A stretch of 64,000 bases of DNA from AP-15 sp963755435. Lineage in GTDB: Bacteria > Pseudomonadota > Alphaproteobacteria > ATCC43930 > CGMCC-115725. The position numbers and the translations under genes were made by a program. This document shows, in pieces, positions 27,628 to 40,002 of this stretch. The notes under the pieces were generated by a model, which saw nothing but the letters and a program-made list of their open reading frames with translations, ran no database searches and was not told the DNA's origin. The DNA is taken from NCBI GenBank assembly GCA_963755435.1, contig CAVWJX010000003.1, positions 930,001 through 994,000 on the forward strand, in the 5' to 3' direction. The stretch's first letter is position 1. Each line of letters begins with the position of its first letter.

Positions 27628-29237
27628 CTAACGCATGACCACGTCGTCCAGGTACTCCTCGCGCCAGAGGTCGAACCGCTCGGACGGCAGGTGGAGCGCG
27701 TGGGTGGGGTCGAGCGCCTCCACGAAGGCCCGGTCGTGGCTGACCACCACCAGCGTGCCCGGCCAGCCCGACAGCATCCCGCCCACCGCGCTCGATCGAG
27801 GGCGGGTCGAGGTTGTTGGTGGGCTCGTCCAGGACCAGCAGGTTGGCGTGGCCCGCCGCCAGCATGGCCAGGCCGAGCTTGGCCCGCTCGCCGCCCGAGA
27901 GCGAGGCCGGCATCTGGTCGGCCGCCCCGGCGGGCAGGCCGAAGGAGCCGAGCAGCGCGCGGCGCTCGGTCTCGGTCCGCAGCACGGCGTCGTCGATGTT
28001 GTCGAGCACGCTGACCGCCGGGTCCACCTGCTCGTGCTCCTGGGCGAAGTAGCCGACAGCCACGTTGACCCCGAGGCCGACGTCGCCCGGCCGACGGCGC
28101 CTGGACGCCCGGCCAGGCACCGCAGGAGGCTCGACTTCCCGGCGCCGTTGCGGCCGATGACCACCACCCGGTCGCCCCGGCGCAGCTCGAAGCCCACGTC
28201 GTGCGAGCACGGTGTCCGGGCCGTAGCGGACGGCCAGGCCGCGCACCGCCAGCGGCACCTCGCCGGAGCGCCGGGGCTCGGGGAGCGCGAAGCGTGCGGC
28301 CTGCGCTCCCGGCGCACGGATCTCGGTGCGCCGCGCCCTCGAGCCGCTCCACCCGCTTGTCGAGCGACTTGGCGATCCGGGCCCTGCGGTTGGTGCTGCC
28401 CCGCATGGCGTCGGCCAGCGTGGCAGGCGGGCGATCTCGCCGCTGCTCGAGCCGGCGGCGCGCTCGCGTCCGCTCCTGCTCGGCGGCGAGCTGGGCCCGG
28501 AAGCTCGGTGTAGGTGCCCCTTGTACTCGTGCAGCCGGCCGTCGGCCAGGTGGAGCACCTTGTCGATCGAGCGGTCGAGCAGCTTCAGGTCGTGGCTGAT
28601 CACGAGCAGGCCGCCGGGGAACGACCGCAGCTCGTCCATCAGCCAGCGCTTGGCCGCCGAGGTCCAGGTGGTTGGTGGGCTCGTCCAGGACCATGACGTC
28701 GGGCACCTGGAAGAGGACCCGGAGGAGGTCGACCCGGCGCCGCTGGCCGCCCGAGAGGTGCTCGATGTCCTCCAGCAGGAGGTCCTCGGGCAGGCCGATG
28801 CCGTCGGCCAGGCGGGCCATGACGGACTCCGCCTCGTACCCGCCGTGCGCGCGGTACTGCTCCTCCAGGTCGGCGAACCGCTGGATGTTCTCCACCGTGG
28901 GGTCCTTGGCCATCTGCCGCCGGGCGCCGTGGAGGGCGTCGTCCAGGACGTCGAGGCCGCGGGCGGAGAGCACGTGGGAGAAGCCGCTGGGTTCCAGCCC
29001 CAGCCCCTGCCGGACCGGCGCCTGCGGCAGGTAGCCCAGGGTGCCGGTCACCCGGACGTCGCCCGAGGACCGGATCTCGGGCGCCGGCTCGCCCACCAGC
29101 ACGGCCACGAGGGACGACTTGCCGGCCCCGTTGCGCCCCACCAGGCCCGCCTTCTCCCCGGGGCCCACGGTGAACGCGCCGTCCCGCACCAGCACGCGGC
29201 CGCCGATCTCGATGGTGAGGGAGGACCCGGTGATCAC
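27628..29237 (-). CDS. ABC-F family ATPase
   Basis: Tandem-ATPase protein without membrane segments; family members act on ribosomes (translation factors, some give antibiotic resistance). The GTG at 29237 begins MITGSSLTIEIGGRVLVRDG. First ATPase: GLVGRNGAGKSSLVAVL, signature HLSGGQRRRVDLLRVLF, Walker B VMVLDEPTNHLD. Linker region is basic (MRGSTNRRARIAKSLDKRVE). Second ATPase: VVVIGRNGAGKSSLLRCLAG, SLSGGERAKLGLAMLAAG, LLVLDEPTNNLDPPSIE. Ends at the TAG at 27628. About 530 aa. The start is 23 bases from the divergent SDR gene. Frame shifts are concentrated in the second half. Confidence 0.9.
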
Positions 29238-29260
29238 CGCCTCACCGTAGGCTGGCGGGC

Positions 29261-30112
29261 GTGTTCGAGGACGCGGTGGCCGTGGTGACCGGCGCGGCGT
29301 CCGGCATAGGGCGGGCCCTGGCCGGGGCGCTGGCGGCACGGGGGGCGGTCGTGGTGGTGGCCGACGTGGACGCCGGGGGCGCGGCGTCCGTGGCCGGCGC
29401 CCTCGGCGGGCGGGCGACCGCGGCGGCCGTGGACGTGACCGACGCCGCCGCGGTCCGCCGGCTGGTGGACGGGACGGCGGCGCGCCACGGCCGGCTCGAC
29501 CTCCTCTTCAACAACGCCGGCATCGGCGGGGGCGGGCCGGTGGAGGACCTCGACGTGGCCGCCTGGCGCCGCGTGGTCGACGTGGACCTGCTCGGCGTGG
29601 TCCACGGCGTGGCGGCCGCCTACCCGATCATGGTGCGCCAGGGCTCGGGCCACATCGTGAACACGGCGTCGCTGGCCGGCCTGATGCCGGCGCCGCTCCT
29701 CACCCCGTACGCCGCCGCCAAGCACGCGGTGGTCGGCCTCAGCGTCACCCTGCGGGTGGAGGCGGCCGCCCACGGCGTGCACGTCACCGCCGTGTGCCCG
29801 GGCCCGGTGGAGACCCCGATCCTGGACACGCCGGGGCCGGTCGGACGCCCGCGCCCTCCTCACCGCCGCGCTCGGCGAGCCGTACCCGGCCGAGCGCCTG
29901 GCCGAGGACGTGCTGGCCGGCGTGGCCGAGAACCGCGGCGCTCGTGGTGGCCCCCGGGAGCGCCCGCGAGGCCTGGGCCGCCTACCGGCGCGGATCCCGA
30001 GGGGGTGCTCGGGGCCATGGCGGGCCGGGCCGCCGGCCGCGCCGGTGGCCGGGCCGGTGGCCGGGCCGGTGGCCGGGCCGGGCCGGAGCGCCCACAAGTT
30101 ACCGGGACGTAG
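29261..30112 (+). CDS. Short-chain dehydrogenase/reductase
   Basis: Classical SDR oxidoreductase. The GTG at 29261 begins MFEDAVAVVTGAASGIGRAL (TGxxxGxG cofactor motif). NNAG, the catalytic Ser in NTASLAG and the YAAAK pair are present; Asp in VVVADVDA after strand 2 suggests NAD(H) use. The first 190 codons carry no frame shift; three follow. The C-terminal tail contains four copies of Gly-Arg-Ala-Gly coded by a near-perfect 12-bp tandem repeat (about 30,036-30,085) and stops at 30112. Substrate unknown. It sits just ahead of the 3-hydroxyacyl-CoA dehydrogenase, 12 bases apart. Confidence 0.85.
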   Translation: MFEDAVAVVTGAASGIGRALAGALAARGAVVVVADVDAGGAASVAGALGGRATAAAVDVTDAAAVRRLVDGTAARHGRLDLLFNNAGIGGGGPVEDLDVAAWRRVVDVDLLGVVHGVAAAYPIMVRQGSGHIVNTASLAGLMPAPLLTPYAAAKHAVVGLSVTLRVEAAAHGVHVTAVCPGPVETPILDTPGPVGRPRPPHRRARRAVPGRAPGRGRAGRRGREPRRSWWPPGAPARPGPPTGADPEGVLGAMAGRAAGRAGGRAGGRAGGRAGPERPQVTGT

Positions 30113-30124
30113 CCGGGGAGTACC

Positions 30125-30991
30125 ATGGGGCCCATGACCGTCAAGCGCGTGGGCGTGGTCGGGTTCCGGGATCATGGGGTCGGGCATCGCCGAGGTGGCG
30201 GCGGCCGAGCGGCCACGAGGTGGTGCTGCGCAGCCGCAGCCAGTCCGCCGCCGACGCCATGGTGGCCGGCCTCGAGAAGTCGCTCGGCCCGCCAGGTGGA
30301 GAAGGGCAGGCGCACCGACGACGGAGCGCGACGAGATCCTCGGCCCGGGTCACCGCCACCACCGACCTGGACGACCTGGCCGACGTGGACCTGGTGATCG
30401 AGTCGGTGGTGGAGGACCTGGCGGTGAAGAAGCACCTCTTCACCGAGCTCGACCGGGTGTGCGGCGAGCCGACCATCCTGGCCACCAACACCTCCACCCT
30501 CCCGGTGGTGGAGCTGGCCATGGAGACCGGGCGGCCCGACCGGGTCTGCGGCATCCACTTCTTCAACCCGGCGCCGGCCATGGCCCTGGTCGAGGTGGTC
30601 CGCCCGATCACCGCCTCCGACGAGACGATCGCCGCGGCCCTCGCCTTCGCCGAGGCCTGCGGCAAGGAGCCGGTCGAGGTCAAGGACCAGGCCGGCTTCA
30701 TCGTGAACGCCCTGCTCTTCCCCTACCTCAACAACGCCGTGCGCCTGCTGGAGCAGGGCGTGGCCACCAAGGAGGGGATCGACGCGGCCATGAAGGGCGG
30801 CTGCGGGTTCCCGATGGGCCCGTTCGCCCTGCTGGACCTGGTGGGCCTGGACACCTCGCTGGCCATCCTCGACGCCCTCTACCAGGAGTTCCGCGACCCC
30901 AACTACGCCGCCGTGCCCCTGCTGCGCCGGATGGTGGCGGCCGAGACGCTCGGGCCGGAAGTCCGGGCGAGGGCTTCTACGACTACCGACC

Positions 30992-30995
<4 letters not shown>
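30125..30995 (+). CDS. 3-hydroxybutyryl-CoA dehydrogenase
   Basis: NAD-dependent oxidation/reduction between 3-hydroxybutyryl-CoA and acetoacetyl-CoA. Start ATG 30125 (or in-frame ATG 30134) behind GGGGAG. After frame repair the N-terminus reads VGVVGSGIMGSGIAEVAA (Rossmann motif). VIESVVEDLAVKKHLFTELD, ILATNTSTLPV, GIHFFNPAPAMALVEVV (catalytic His) and KDQAGFIVNALLFPYLNNAV are hallmarks. The end RKSG-GFYDYRP gives a TGA that overlaps the mutase GTG. About 285 aa. Eight traced insertions all fit the third-position pattern. In context it would supply (3S)-hydroxybutyryl-CoA for the ethylmalonyl-CoA route, or act in butyrate-type beta-oxidation. Confidence 0.9.
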
Positions 30996-32993
<1,998 letters not shown>

Positions 32994-33054
32994 CCCGGCA
33001 TCGGCCTGGCCAGCGGCCTGGCAGGGCGCCGCGGCATCGGCGACGATGGGGGCG

Positions 33055-34729
33055 ATGGACATCGTCATCAGGGGCGGGCACGGTGGTCGACGGCACCGGG
33101 GCGCCCGGCCGGCCGGCGGACGTGGGCGTCGACGGCGGCCGCATCGCGGCCATCGCGGACGGACAGGGCGGCGACGGGCTCCGCGGCGACCGGGAGCTCG
33201 ACGCCTCGGGCCAGGTGGTGGCGCCCGGCTTCATCGACATCCACACCCACTACGACGCCCAGGTCTTCTGGGACCCCGGCGCTCACCCCGTCGTCGTTCC
33301 ACGGGGTCACCACGGTGATCGCCGGCAACTGCGGGTTCTCGATCGCCCCGATCCGCCCCGACGGGGTCGAGCTGCTGGCCCGCACCCTCCAGCACGTCGA
33401 GGACATGAGCTTCGACACGCTCGCCGCCGGGGTGCCCTGGGACGAGTTCGAGACCTTCCCCCAGTACCTCGACGCCGTCGAGCGGCGGGGCGCGGCCCTC
33501 AACTACGGCTGCTACGTGGGCCACACCGCGGTGCGGCTCTACGTCATGGGCGACGACGCCTACGAGCGGGCCGGCCACCGACGACGAGCTGGCCCGCGAT
33601 GCAGGCCGTGGTGGCCGAGGCCATGGCCGGCGGGGCCATCGGCTTCGCCTCCAGCGCCTCGCCCACCCACAACGGCGACCACGGCCGGCCGGTGCCCTCG
33701 CGGGTGGCCGACCTGGACGAGCTGCGGGCCCTGCTCGAGCCGCTGCGGCGAGGCCGGCCGCGGCGTGGTGGCCCTGCTGCCCGGCGGCGTGATCTCGCCA
33801 CGAGGAGGTGTTCGACCTCCAGCGCGAGGTCGGCCGGCCCGTTCACCTGGACGGCGCTGCTGACCGTCAAGGGCTACCCGCTACCACGAGCGGTGATCGA
33901 GCGAGCACGACGCCGCCCGGGCCGAGGGCGTCGAGGTCTGGCCCCAGGTGTCGTGCCGGCCGCTCGTGTTCCAGATGAACCTGGCCGAGCCGTTCACCCT
34001 CAACATGCGCCCGAGCTTCGCCGCCCTCATGGACGGCACGCCCGAAGAGCGCATGGCCGCCTACCGGGACCCGGCCTGGCGGGCGGCGGCCTGGGAGGAG
34101 CTCAGCGGGGGCGGCGGGCTCTGCCGTTCAACTGGGCCTCGTGTCGGTGGCCGAGTCGCCGCACCCGCCCGGACCTGGCCGACCGCCCGGTGCTCGAGCT
34201 GGCCGACGAGCGGGGCGTGCACCCCGCTCGACGTCGATGCTCGACCTCTCGCTCGCCGACGACCTCACGACCCGCTTCTGGTCGGTGCTGGCCAACGACG
34301 ACCCCGAGGGCATCGCCTGGCTGCTGCCCCGGGACAACGTGCTGCTCGGGCCTGGCCGACTCCGGGGCCCACGTCTCCCAGCTCTGCGACGCCTGCTTCG
34401 CCACCGACCTGCTCGGCCACTGGGTGCGCGAGCGCGAGGTCATGCCCCTCGAGCGGGCGATCCACAAGCTGACCGGCGAGCCGGCCGCCGTCTACGGGCT
34501 CGACCGACCGCGGCACCGTCGAGGTGGGCAAGGCGGCCGACCTGTGCGTCTTCGACCCCGCCACCGTGGCGCCCGGGCCGCTGCGCCGGCTGCGCGACTT
34601 CCCGGCCGACGGCGAGCGGCTGACCGCCGACGCCCCGGTGGGCATGACCCACACCCTGGTCAACGGGGTGCCGGTCCGGGTCGACGGCGAGCCCTGCGCC
34701 CGACGCCCGGCCCGGCGTCCTGCTGCTAG
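33055..34729 (+). CDS. N-acyl-D-amino-acid deacylase-like amidohydrolase
   Basis: Metal-dependent amidohydrolase of the D-aminoacylase group. ATG 33055 begins MDIVIRGG(T)VVDGTGAPGR. The metal site starts with APGFIDIHTHYDAQVFWDP (H-x-H). Further parts: GVTTVIAGNCGFSIAPIRPD, GAIGFASSASPTHNGDHGRP, SCRPLVFQMNLAEPFTLNMR and LADSGAHVSQLCDACFATDL, then AIHKLTGEPAAVYGLDDRGT and GKAADLCVFDPATV, the usual amidohydrolase end. About 545 aa. A dozen frame shifts. The stop at 34729 depends on the last frame; 34740 is the limit. The true substrate is unknown, and its link to the surrounding acyl-CoA genes is unclear. Confidence 0.82.
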
Positions 34730-34739
34730 CGGTGGGCGG

Positions 34740-35075
34740 CTACCAGCCCAGCTCGCGGAGGCGGGCGTCGCCGATGCCGAAGTGGTGCCCCACCTCGTGC
34801 ACCACCGTGCGGCGCACCTGCTCGGCCACCTCCTCCTCGGTCCGGCACCGGGCGCAGATCGGGTCCTGGAAGATGGTGATGCGGTCCGGCGCGGCCCCGG
34901 CGTAGCTCCAGCGGCCGGTGAGCGGGACCCCCTGGTACAGGCCGAGCAGCGGGCCGTCGCCGTCGCCGTCCTCCACCGTCACGGCCACGTTGTCCATGGC
35001 CCGCGCCAGCGCCTCGGGCAGCGAGTCAAGGGCGTCGGCCACGAGCTCCTCGAACCGCTCCCGCGGCGAGCGACT
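34740..35075 (-). CDS. Zincin-like metallopeptidase (COG3824 type)
   Basis: Small predicted metalloprotease. The core reads RERFEELVADALDSLPEALA, VAVTVEDGDGDGPLLGLYQG, GRWSYAGAAPDRITIFQDPI and EVAEQVRRTVVHEVGHHFGI, where HEVGHHF is the zinc/catalytic motif (HExxH plus a later His). It ends DARLRELGW at 34740. About 110 aa, the usual length. No start codon is visible in frame after the upstream accE-like gene; one shift near 35,075 probably hides it. It forms the tail of the minus-strand carboxylase operon. Confidence 0.8.
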   Translation of the reverse strand, partial: SRSPRERFEELVADALDSLPEALARAMDNVAVTVEDGDGDGPLLGLYQGVPLTGRWSYAGAAPDRITIFQDPICARCRTEEEVAEQVRRTVVHEVGHHFGIGDARLRELGW

Positions 35076-35252
35076 ATCCCGTCCAGGGCCTGTCCCGCCT
35101 GACCGGCAGGGGCCGGTGCCACCAGCGCCCGCTGAACCGCCACGACCGGTGGGCCGGGTCCGGGTCACCGTCCGCCGGCGGCGGGCCGGGGCCAGCACCT
35201 GGTCGACGGCCGCGGCGACCACGGCCACCACCTGCGGGTCCGGCTCGGTCAC
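35074..35252 (-). CDS. Acyl-CoA carboxylase epsilon subunit
   Basis: Very small subunit that in actinobacteria binds the carboxyltransferase (beta) and biotin subunits of propionyl/acetyl-CoA carboxylase. The GTG at 35252 overlaps the pccB stop (GTGA) and begins MTEPDPQVVAVVAAAVDQVL. After one frame shift it reads DPDPAHRSWRFSGRWWHRPL and ends RPWTG at 35074. The WRFSGRWW box is the family signature. About 58 aa. A longer frame that runs on into the metallopeptidase is a shift artefact. Confidence 0.8.
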
Positions 35253-36813
35253 AGCGGGACGTTGCCGTGCTTGCGCCGCGGCAGCTCCTCGCGCTTGGAG
35301 GCAGCATCTCGAGGCTGCGGACCAGGACCCTGCGGGTGTCGGCCGGGTCGATGACGTCGTCGACGTAGCCCCGCTCGGCGGCGATGTAGGGGTTGGCGTA
35401 GCGCTCGGTGTACTCCTCGACCAGCTCGGCCCGCCGGGCCACCGGGTCGGCCGCCTCGGCCAGCTCCCGGCGGTAGACGATCTCGACCGCGCCCTGGGGG
35501 CCCATCACCGCCAGCTCGGCCGAGGGCCAGGCGAAGGCCAGGTCGGCCCCGATGGACTTGGAGTTCATGACGACGTAGGCGCCGCCGTAGGCCTTGCGGG
35601 TGATGACCTGGATGCGGGGCACGGTCGCCTCGCAGTAGGCGTAGAGCAGCTTGGCCCCGTGGCGGATGATGCCGCCGTACTCCTGGTCGGTGCCGGGCAT
35701 GAAGCCGGGCACGTCGACGAAGGTGACCAGCGGGATGTTGAAGGCGTCGCAGGTGCGGACGAAGCGGGCCGCCTTCTCCGACGAGTCGATGTCGAGGACG
35801 CCGGCCAGCACCGCCGGCTGGTTGCCCACGATGCCCGACCACCCGGCCGTCGATGCGGGCGAAGCCGCAGGTGATCGACATGGCCCAGTGGGCGTGGACC
35901 TCGAGGTAGTCGCCGTCGTCGACCACCGCGGTGATGACCTTCTTCATGTCGTAGGGCTGGTTGGGCGACGGCCGGCATGAGGTCGACCAGCTCGGGCGTC
36001 GCGCGCTCGGGGTCGTCGCCGGTCGACCGTCGGCGGCGGCTCCTCCAGGTTGTTGGAGGGCAGGAACGACAGCAGGTAGCGGACGTCGTCGAGGCAGGCC
36101 TTCTCGTCGGGCGAGACGAAGGTGGCCACCCCCGACTTGGTGGCGTGGCTCATGGCCCCGCCCAGCTCCTCGAGGGTGACGTCCTCGCCGGTCACCGTCT
36201 TCACCACGTCGGGGCCGGTGATGAACATGTGCGACGTGCCCTGCACCATGAAGATGAAGTCGGTCATGGCCGGCGAGTAGACGGCCCCGCCGGCGCACGG
36301 GCCGAGGATCACGCTGATCTGGGGGATGACGCCCGAGGCGTCGCACGTTGCGGCGGAAGATGCCGCCGTAGAAGTGGAGCGCCGACGACGCCCTCCTGGA
36401 TCCGGGCGCCGCCGCCGTCGTTGAGGCCGATCATGGGCACGCCCGATGGACGCGGCCAGGTCCATGACCTTGTGGATCTTCTCGCCGAAGACCTCGCCGA
36501 GCGACGCCGCCGAAGACCGTGAAGTCCTGGCTGAAGACGCAGACCCGGCGGCCGTCGATCGTGCCGAAGCCGGTGACCACGCCGTCGGTGTAGGGCCGGC
36601 TTGTCCTCGAGGCCCATGCCGTGGGCCCGGTGGCGGGCCAGCATGTCGAGCTCCTGGAAGGACCCCTCGTCGAGGAGGTAGTCGATGCGCTCCCGGGCGG
36701 TCATCTTGCCCTTGGCGTGCTGGCGCTCGACCGCCCGCTGCGCTGCCGGCGTGGCGGGCCTGCTCCTTGCGGCCGGCGAGGTCGGCGAGCCGCTCGGCCA
36801 TGGTGTGCTCCAT
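35249..36813 (-). CDS. pccB: Propionyl-CoA/acyl-CoA carboxylase beta (carboxyltransferase) subunit
   Basis: Transfers CO2 from carboxybiotin to propionyl-CoA or a related acyl-CoA. ATG 36813 begins MEHTMAERLADL. Then KMTARERIDYLLDEGSFQEL, GLEDKPAYTDGVVTGFGTID-like text, MIGLNDGGGARIQEGV, VILGPCAGGAVYSPAMTDFI (oxyanion loop with GGAVY), YLLSFLPSNNLEEPP and, in the second half, VDVPGFMPGTDQEYGGIIRH, RKAYGGAYVVMNSKSIGADL. Ends RRKHGNVPL at the TGA 35249. About 515 aa. Around nine frame shifts. In this operon the product (2S)-methylmalonyl-CoA would pass to the adjacent epimerase. The biotin-carrying alpha subunit is not in the window. Confidence 0.93.
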
Positions 36814-36891
36814 GGCGGCCAGGCTACCGAACCCGTGGAGCGCTCCATCGCCGCCCGGCGGGATCCCGGCGCGGCCGGCGCCTGCCGGGCC

Positions 36892-37310
36892 CTACTCCTG
36901 GACCAGCTCGATCAGGGTGCCGAAGGAGGTCTTCGGGGTGGACGAAGGCCACGGTGGTGCCCCGGGAGCCCGGGCCGGGGCGCCTCGTCGATGACCCGGC
37001 CGCCGTGCGTCCTTCACCGACTGGAGGGCGGCCGCGCAGTCGGCCACCCGGTAGCCGACGTGGTGCAGGCCCTCGCCCCTGGCTGCGCCAGGTACTTGGC
37101 CACCGGCGAGTCGTCCCGGGTCGGGGTGAGCAGCTGGACGTAGGAGTCGGCCACCTTGAGCAGCGCCTCCTCGACCCCGTCGCGACTCGACCCCTCGCGG
37201 TGGGCGACGGTGGCCCCGAAGACCTCGCGCGTACCAGGCGACGGCGGCGTCGAGGTCGCTGACGGCGATGGCCACGTGGTCGATCTCGGTGAGCAGCGAC
37301 GCGGTGCCAT
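36892..37310 (-). CDS. Methylmalonyl-CoA/ethylmalonyl-CoA epimerase
   Basis: Glyoxalase-fold enzyme that inverts C2 of methylmalonyl-CoA or ethylmalonyl-CoA. ATG 37310 lies four bases after the ccr stop. After repair the N-terminus reads LLTEIDHVAIAVSDLDAAVA WY with the first metal His; HVGYRVADCAAALQSVKDA and VAFVHPKTSFGTLIELVQE follow, with the second His and the metal Glu. About 138 aa. Six or seven frame shifts. Its place between ccr and pccB fits a dual-function epimerase for both C4 and C5 intermediates. Confidence 0.9.
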
Positions 37311-37314
37311 CCGC

Positions 37315-38666
37315 TCATGCCCCGTGCCGCCGGAACAGGGTGATGCGGTCCTCGCCCGACCGTCGCCCGCAGGGCTCGGGGTCGTCGATGCCCAGGCCCT
37401 CCGCCGGGGCCAGGCAGAGGACGCCGATCTTGCCCTCGTGCAGGTTGCGGTGGACCTGCAGCGGCCGCCTCGCCCACCTCGCTCAGCGGGTAGACGGCCG
37501 ACAGCGGCGGCAGGATCTTGCCCTCGCACACCAGCCGGTTGGCGTCCCAGGCCTCGCGGTAGTTGGCGAAGTGCGAGCCCTTGATGGTCTTGAGCTTCAT
37601 CCAGAGGTGGCGGTTGTCGTACTCGATCATGTAGCCCGAGGTGGCGGCGCAGGTGACGATGGTGCCCGCCCGCTTGCAGGCGAAGACCGAGGCCCCCATG
37701 GTCTGGCGACCCGGGTGCTCGAAGACGATGTCGGGGTCGTCGCCCGACCAGGGCCCGGACGTCCTTGCCGAACCGGCGCCACTCCGACTCGTCCTGGGTG
37801 TGCTCGTCCTTCCAGAACCGGTAGCCGGCCGCCCGGCGGTCGATGACCGCCTCCACGCCCGAGCTCGTGGAGGAGCTCCACCTTCTCGGGCGAGGAGACC
37901 ACGCCGACCGGGATGCCGCCGCCGTTCAGCACGTACTGCACGGCGTAGCTGCCGAGGCCGCCGCTCGCCCCCCACACGAGCACCCGGTCGCCCTGGGTCA
38001 CCGGGGCGCCGTTGTGCGAGACCAGCATCCGGTAGGCGGTGGAGTTGCACAGGGCGTTGACCGCCGCCTCCTCCCAGCTGAGGTGGGCCGGCTTGGGCAT
38101 GAGCTGGTTGGCCTTCACCACCGCCATGTCGGCCAGGCCGCCGAAGTTCGTCTCGAAGCCCCAGATCCGCTGGTTGGCGGCCAGCATGGAGTCGTCGTGG
38201 GCGGTGGGGTCCTGGTCGTCGACGTAGTTGCAGTGGACGGTGACCTTGTCGCCGGGCTTCCAGTTGCGCACCAGCCGAGCCGGTGCGCAGCACCACCCCC
38301 GAGGCGTCGGAGCCGACCACGTGGTAGTCGAGGGCGTGGCGGGCCCCCCAGACGCTCTCCTTGCCCAGGCGGTCGAGGAAGCCGAAGGTCGGCAGCGGCT
38401 CGAAGATCGAGGTCCACACGGTGTTGAAGTTGATGGCGGAGGCCATGACGGCCACGTAGGCCTCGTCGGGGGCCAGCTCGGGCAGCGGCCACCTCGCCCA
38501 CGTGGAGCGACTTGCGGGGGTCCTTGTCGGCCGAGGCCACGCCCTCGAACATCGCCGCCTCGTCCCGGCGGACGAAGGCGGCCCGGTAGGACTCGGGCAT
38601 GGGCAGGCCGGCCAGGTCCTCGCCGGCGGCCCCGGCCACCACGGCGTCGCAGGATGCTCGCGTCAT
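37315..38666 (-). CDS. ccr: Crotonyl-CoA carboxylase/reductase
   Basis: NADPH-dependent MDR enzyme that reduces and carboxylates crotonyl-CoA to ethylmalonyl-CoA, the defining step of the ethylmalonyl-CoA pathway. ATG 38666 begins MTRASCDAVVAGAAGEDLAG (GTG 38672 is an alternative). Key parts: VMASAINFNTVWTSIFEPLP, LDYHVVGSDASGVVLRTGSA, VTVHCNYVDDQDPTAHDDSM, NQRIWGFETNFGGLADMAVV, VLVWGASGGLGSYAVQYVLN and VFEHPGRQTMGASVFACKRA, GSHFANYREAWDANRLV. These long Ccr-specific insertions distinguish it from ordinary quinone reductases. About 440 aa. Six or so frame shifts. First gene of an operon ccr-epi-pccB-accE-metallopeptidase. Confidence 0.92.
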
Positions 38667-38700
38667 GGGCACCGACGATAGTGGACGCCGTACGATGGGC

Positions 38701-38712
38701 TACCGGCCGGTA
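38701..38712. promoter_or_regulatory. Perfect 12-bp palindrome TACCGGCCGGTA between divergent ccr and thiolase genes
   Basis: Exactly self-complementary and central in a 106-base divergent promoter region. TACGAT (38691-38696, plus strand) and TATCGT (38680-38675, minus strand) could be the two -10 boxes; the minus-strand one would place transcription start almost on the ccr start codon. Size and symmetry fit a TetR-type regulator. Regulator and function are inferred. Confidence 0.55.
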
Positions 38713-38772
38713 ACCAGGCCGGCCGCACGTCAGCCCAGCCGCCCGGACCAGCGGCGGACACTCGGAGGTCCC

Positions 38773-40002
38773 ATGCCCGGATCGGTCATCGTCGCAGGGG
38801 CCCGGACGCCCATCGGCAAGCTGTCGGGGGCCCTGGCCGGCTTCACCGCCATGGACCTGGGCGGCTTCGCCATCGCCGCCGCCCTGGAGCGGGCCGGGGT
38901 GCGCGCCCGACCAGGTCGACTACGTGCTGATGGGCCAGGTGCATCCAGGCCGGCCAGGGCCAGATCACCGCCCGCCAGGCCGCCGTCAAGGCGCGGCATC
39001 CCCATGACCGTCCCGGCCACCACCGTCAACAAGGTCTGCCTGTCGGGCCTCAACGCCATCTACCTGGCCGACCAGATGATCAACGCCGGCGACGCCGAGA
39101 TCGTGGTGGCCGGCGGCATGGAGTCGATGACCCAGGCCCCCCACCTGCTGCCCGGGGCCCGGGCCGGCTTCCGCCTCGGCGACGCCACGCTGGTCGACTC
39201 GATGATGTACGACGGCCTCACCTGCGCCTTCGACCAGTGCGCCATGGGGCTCGTCCACCGAGCGGTACAACCAGGAGGCCGGCATCACCCGGGAGCGCCA
39301 GGACGCCTTCGCCGCCGCCTCGCCACGAGAGGGCCGCCGCCGCCACCAAGGACGGGCCGGCTGGCCGAGGAGATCGTCCCGGTGAGCGTGCCCCAGCGCA
39401 AGGGCGACCCGGTCGTGGTCGACACCGACGAGGGCGTCCGGCCCGGGCACCACGGCCGAGTCCCTGGGCGCCCTGCGGCCGGCCTTCGACAAGGCGGGCA
39501 CCATCACCGCCGGCAACGCCTCGCAGATCTCCGACGGCGGCGGCCGCCGTGGTCGTCATGTCGCCGGGCCAAGGCCGAGCGAGCTCGGGCGTCACCCCCC
39601 TCGGCGAGCTGGTCGGCCTACGGCCAGGTGGCCGGCCCCGACACCTCGCTCCTGCACCCAGCCGTCGCGGGCCATCGCCCAGGCCCTGGCGCAAGGCCGG
39701 CCTGACCGTCGGCGACGTCGACCTCGTTCGAGATCAACGAGGCCTTCGCCGCCGTGGGCCTGGCCTCGATGGACGACCTCGGGCATCGCCGAGGACAAGG
39801 TCAACGTGAACGGCGGGGCCATCGCCCTCGGCCACCCGGTCGGGATGTCGGGCACCCGGCTCGCCCTCACCGCGCTCTACGAGCTGCGGCGCCGGGGCGG
39901 CGGCACCGGCCGCGGTGGCCCTGTGCGGCGGCGGCGGCCAGGGCGACGCCGCCGTGCTGCGCTCGCTGGCCGATCGCCGCGCCGGTCAGTACGGCGGGGT
40001 GA
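38773..40002 (+). CDS. Acetyl-CoA acetyltransferase (thiolase)
   Basis: Condenses two acetyl-CoA to acetoacetyl-CoA or does the reverse. ATG 38773 begins MPGSVIVAGARTPIGKLSGA behind GGAGGT. The nucleophile Cys is in TVNKVCLSGLNAIYLADQMI; GGMESMTQAPHLLPGARAG follows; the C-terminal catalytic motifs are NEAFA, NVNGGAIALGHPVGMSGTR (His) and CGGGGQG (Cys). About 390 aa. Roughly 19 one-base insertions; for instance extra G at 38905, extra C at 38942 and 38994, extra G at 39253, each after a third codon position. A stretch of 86 codons around the active site (38995-39252) has none. The stop at 40002 overlaps the convergent sixA end. Confidence 0.92.

Noticed and set aside
30036..30085. Mobile element or minisatellite insertion at the SDR end
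   Set aside because: Only four 12-base units in frame with the gene, coding Gly-Arg-Ala-Gly; no inverted repeats, target duplication or transposase nearby. No insertion sequence was seen anywhere in the window.
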